From assembly GCA_026419785.1 (NCBI GenBank), contig JAODTK010001043.1:868001-932000 (forward strand): a DNA stretch of 64,000 nucleotides, read 5' to 3'. This stretch comes from Sclerodactyla briareus (lineage: Eukaryota; Echinodermata; Holothuroidea; Dendrochirotida; Sclerodactylidae). The notes under the pieces are model-generated. The model was not told where the DNA came from, did not search any database, and saw only the letters and a list, made by a program, of their open reading frames with translations. The position numbers and the translations under genes were made by a program. This document shows positions 60,470 through 64,000 of the stretch, in pieces. Each line of letters starts with the position of its first letter. Position 1 is the first letter of the stretch.

Positions 60470-61180
60470 GTGTGGTTTATTCTGACATCTGAGGGAATCA
60501 TTATATTCGTCGCTATTCATGGCACAGTCCGCTGGTGCCAAGATAAACCCCCTTGTTTATTAACAGCAAGAAAACAGAGAGGAAATGATAGTTGACTTTC
60601 GTAAAGTACAAAGTCATGATCCGGTTTTAATCGATGGTAATGCTATGAAGTTCGGCAATCTATGCTTAGGTATTTAGGCGTACTTCAGTTAATGAGCTCA
60701 ACTGGAATACCATGTGGATAATATGGTATTAGAGGTTAACCAGAGGTTTTATTGTATTGGGAGACTTGACGGTTTGGATTAGATTCGAGAAGCCGCCTTG
60801 ACTTTTGCGTACAATGGCGTTGTCTTTAATCGTTTATTGCCGTCCGGTTTGGTTATCCTCTTGTGGTAAAGGTCAGATCGACTGCTTAAACAGATATTTG
60901 AAGAGATATTCTGCTATAACTTATATAAACCAAATCATGTATACTTGAGTGTGCAGCTGGAATATTCTCAGATAATGATCACCTTCTCTCTGACTATTAT
61001 AATAAGACACGCAGGCACTACTTCTTGCCAGCCAAGATCAGAACGTTTTCGACATTCCTTCTTGCCACAGAGTATCAAGCTGCCGATTAGTGACATCAGA
61101 GATAATCCATTTTTTTCATCACTTTCTTACTGTGACTGAGTAATTTTTTTTACTGTATCATTTTACCGATGAAATATAAA
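60470..61180 (+). mobile_element. LINE reverse-transcriptase 3' fragment
   Basis: Frame pieces: WCQDK (60,535; normally WC--N-L--N), REEMIVDFRKVQSHDPVLID (60,580; NSKKT-EMIVDFR-), MLRYLGV (60,662; FKYLGV), RGNQRFYCIGRL-like residues, YNGVVFNRLLLYCCPVW-like residues (60,810), KGQIDRLNRYLKRYSAI (60,870; the thumb linker L-R-VK-A-KI), and RSERFRHSFLPQSIKLPI (61,040; R--RFK-SF-P-AI-L-N). This is the C-terminal part of a Jockey/L2-like RT, continuing to a stop at 61,139. It lacks motifs A-C and the endonuclease. About four frame breaks are present. Confidence 0.82.
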
Positions 61181-61183
61181 CTT

Positions 61184-61185
61184 TC

Positions 61186-61259
<74 letters not shown>
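61184..61259 (+). repeat. (TTAC)n microsatellite, LINE 3' tail
   Basis: A CTTA/TTAC run of about 18 units just downstream of the RT end. It is probably the tetranucleotide 3' tail of the LINE. Confidence 0.92.
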
Positions 61260-61537
61260 AATTACTGGAGATATAAGTTCGGTTCTTTTCGATAATGTTG
61301 ATTTTCATTTTCAGAACTTTCTGAATGTGCTCTCAATTGGCGATAATTCATATTTTACCTAGCCTGTCTCAATATCTAAATAGGCGCATGCTATAATCGT
61401 TCGTTCATATACTCCTATCGAAAATGTAGCAAAATCAAGTGTTTAATACATCGTAAAAGTGCACTGCGGGAAGCAAATACAAAATCACGCGCGTTCTACC
61501 AGCAAAAATGCGTAGTAGAGCTGTACATGTATACAAT
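61260..61537. other. No gene seen
   Basis: Unique AT-rich sequence, short. Confidence 0.4.
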
Positions 61538-61880
61538 TACGTATTCAAAACATATATTTCAGGGAATCGAACGTGTCAAAGTAAGAATCCTCTCCATCTG
61601 TGTATAATATACTGCATCCTGGACTAACTGTGGGGGGGTTTGGGGGTGGGTTAACTTTGAAGACAGGGGCGGGGTAAGATTTTTTTTAATATAGATTTTA
61701 TTTCTAAATATTGACAATGACGTATTCAAAACATATATTTCAGGGAATCGAACGTGTCAAAGTAAGAATCCTCTCCATCTGTGTATAATATACTGCATCC
61801 TGGACTAACTGTGGAGTAACTTTTGACGGACCAGGCGCGAGGAATATATTTTTTATTTTTATTCCATAAATATTGACAAG
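61538..61880 (+). repeat. Near-identical tandem duplication, 180-bp period
   Basis: A block of roughly 92 bases starting ACGTATTCAAAACATATATT (61,542) recurs unchanged at 61,721 and ends CTGGACTAACTGTGG in both. The rest of the unit (TTTTTATT / AAATATTGACAA) is also shared but diverged, with a G-rich patch only in the first unit. The identity of the first half points to a recent or gene-converted duplication. Confidence 0.9.
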
Positions 61881-64000
61881 TTTGCTTCTGTTCAGAGCTT
61901 GGATAGCCTGTCCAACGCCTCTTCAGCGGTCACGAAATGAATTCAAATAACTCAACATTGATTGGAGGACGGAAGTGAAGTTGTATGCTACTGAGGATAT
62001 CACCTCGAATTGCTCAGTTATTTGCCTTGTTTAGAAGCCAATCTGAAAATTGTTAGGAAACATTCTGTCCTATATAACTGGAACGGGGATGGTAGGGAAA
62101 AATGCGGTAGTTTGCCACTGTCGGAAACGTCGGAGACGCCATTATATGAATAGCTATATGCGAAAATCGGATTATGTATTGCCATGTGCGTCAGTTATTT
62201 TGAAGAGGAATTCCAAATCTGGATGGAAACTGCATTCAAAGGCACTTTTTGCAAACCAACTTACTATATTGTTGAAGGTGTCCTAGTTTTCTAAAAAACC
62301 TAGGAATAGAGGCAACAGGGACTATCTCGGCGAATAGTTCAATGTCCTTGCTTGTGGATGTGATAATCAGATGTGAATTCATGGAACGGGCAGGCTTGTG
62401 TATCCGGCAGTTCTCACCCAGCTACACATGTTTGACCTCGTAGTATTTAAGCTGAGAAAGCAGCCGGCAGCCAAACGGGATGAAATTGATAAACCAGTTA
62501 TCGAAAAGAGATTAATTCTATCGGTGAATGCTTTGCAGAAAGAGAAAGAAACGAAATATACCACCCTTAGGAGTGAGTCACACAAAAAATCTGTTACTGA
62601 CAAATTGGTTGTCATTATTTGGGCAACCTATCTATAACTTACTTAATCATGTGATATAATTGACTATATACCATAAGAGGAAGTGTTCTGAGAGGATCTA
62701 GCATGCCGCCGTCAATTCATCTAATACGTCGGCATCCCTTCAGGGTACTTTTCCGGGTTGATTCGAGTGTGAACTTGTGTTCTGGTAATGTATCGGCCTG
62801 AGGTTTGAAACCATTCCGGTTTTTTGGCTATCGTTTACCTGTATTAACACATTTTAATATTTGAGTGACATGCCGAAATGCGGGCTGATGACAAACAATT
62901 ACATATACCAATAAGCCTTGGAATATTGTTCTCAAAGTTCATTGGGAAAACATGTTACCCCACACCATCCAAGGAAGATGAATATGATTGTTGTACAAAA
63001 TGCCTTGGGGGCTGCCTTGAATATGTTGTGAGTCAGTCGGGTGGCAAATAATTCGTGGTTGATGAAGGGGAAGATCAATACTGCTACCAACTGAAGATTA
63101 CATGGGACTTCTCTCCCTTGGTTTTTGCATGGATTCTTCCTGTGCCCTGGAAAATAATTGAAAATGCCATAAAGTAGGAAAAACATTCTGAAGGAGAGAT
63201 CCCCGCGCTACTATTGAACAACTTGTTTATCCCGCAAAAATGGTCGCGTGTTTCCAAGTGAATCAGATGTACTTTTCCGCTAATGATAAGTTTGGTACTA
63301 AACAACAGTAGTAATACCAATAGGTTACAATACACAGAGACAAATAATTTCAATGATACTGCGGCCATTGTCACGAGTTGGTCTGCTTAGCCCCAAGCCG
63401 CTGACCCCTGCACTCGGATTTCATTTTAATTCTTTTTAAAAAAAAACGGGTCGATTTCAGTCACGACATCGTAAATAATTGGAATAATCCACAGTAACTT
63501 GAATGTACATCATTCACGAGTATATATGAACTGATTTAATTCTCATTGCACTGCGCTTATTTCGTATACTCTGCGGTATGGCCTCACTTATATACTTCAA
63601 TTTTTCTCAAAAGGGGACGTTTATTAACAATTTCGCGTGTAGACTTCCCTGAGAGAAATTACTATTCATTGCAAACTTTTGCAGCTACCTAATGCCTTGT
63701 ATTCATAGTTACAGATTATGCTAAATGACTAACATGTCTGTTTGCCTTCCAACTATTCACTCTATGTCGTAATAATGCAGTTTCGTGAATTCGTGCAGTA
63801 TCGTCGTATATCAATGGAACTGATGGCTACAGCAGGTATTATTGCTCCGATGGGGTCACATTTCAAGGGATCCTATAAAATAAGTAACTGACAAGATTTT
63901 CACATCTACTATCTCTTAAAGGATTTTTCCGTATCCAATATTGCTCAGAAATGGGTTACGAACGCCAAATATTAGATTGTTTTCTCTGAACTTTCTGCTA
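61881..64000. other. No gene seen
   Basis: Frames up to 96 codons (minus 63,374-63,084) and 79 codons (plus 62,398-62,637, Lys/Glu-rich at its end) have no family signature. Confidence 0.35.

Noticed and set aside
1-64000. LTR retroelements, endogenous virus copies, Polinton-like genes, CRISPR arrays, rRNA genes
   Set aside because: Looked for protease/RT/integrase blocks in LTR order, long paired terminal repeats, capsid or polymerase-B motifs, spacer-repeat arrays and rRNA words; none seen.

Overview
The window reads as repeat-dominated, AT-rich noncoding DNA from an animal, most likely a marine invertebrate. An echinoderm (sea-cucumber or sea-urchin-like) is my best guess. It rests on the style of the repeats: a tRNA-type SINE, LINE 3' ends followed by microsatellites, microsatellites next to an AGCGCTTT/AAAGCGCT core, and hAT-like elements with long G tracts. 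I recognise no host protein-coding gene, rRNA or functional tRNA. Most open frames are short, unsupported by any family signature, or lie inside repeats.

Region 1 (1 to about 33.8 kb) is a diverged, rearranged tandem segmental duplication. Blocks A (1-4,675), B (pieces between 13.4 and 19.95 kb), C (19,960-27,520 and on to 31,440) and D (31,440-33,735) share long collinear stretches broken by many indels, block losses and insertions. Because the start of C recurs at about 31,440, the unit is roughly 11.5 kb. Equivalent microsatellite positions carry different repeats in different copies. Copy C contains a clear insertion with an exact 8-bp target duplication (21,039-22,789), and copy D supplies the matching empty site. 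Between A and B lies a 3.2 kb hAT-like element (6,853-10,011) filled with a roughly 210-bp tandem repeat, into which a LINE fragment has inserted.

Region 2 (about 34-47 kb) is mostly featureless intergenic or intronic DNA. It holds one LINE 3' end (34.44-35.1 kb), a roughly 240-bp duplication (39.85-40.33 kb) and a third hAT-like candidate (42,306-44,474), whose interior is a roughly 220-bp satellite array.

Region 3 (about 47.3-61.3 kb) is a graveyard of non-LTR retrotransposons. Six LINE reverse-transcriptase fragments on both strands lie within 14 kb, along with a tRNA-Ala-like sequence whose 5' leader is triplicated. The best is the minus-strand element at 54,245-56,100. It keeps the upstream FW block, the SPGSDG block, the GVPQGS block, the thumb and the 3' tail. 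Region 4 (61.3-64 kb) has a recent, almost identical 180-bp direct duplication and otherwise nothing recognisable.

The repeats relate to one another as follows. hAT-like elements appear to carry, and may disperse, short tandem-repeat monomers: one monomer family is found in two of the elements and in copy A. LINE debris is the likely source of several microsatellites, as 3' tails. All homology statements come from reading by eye. Percent identities were not computed.
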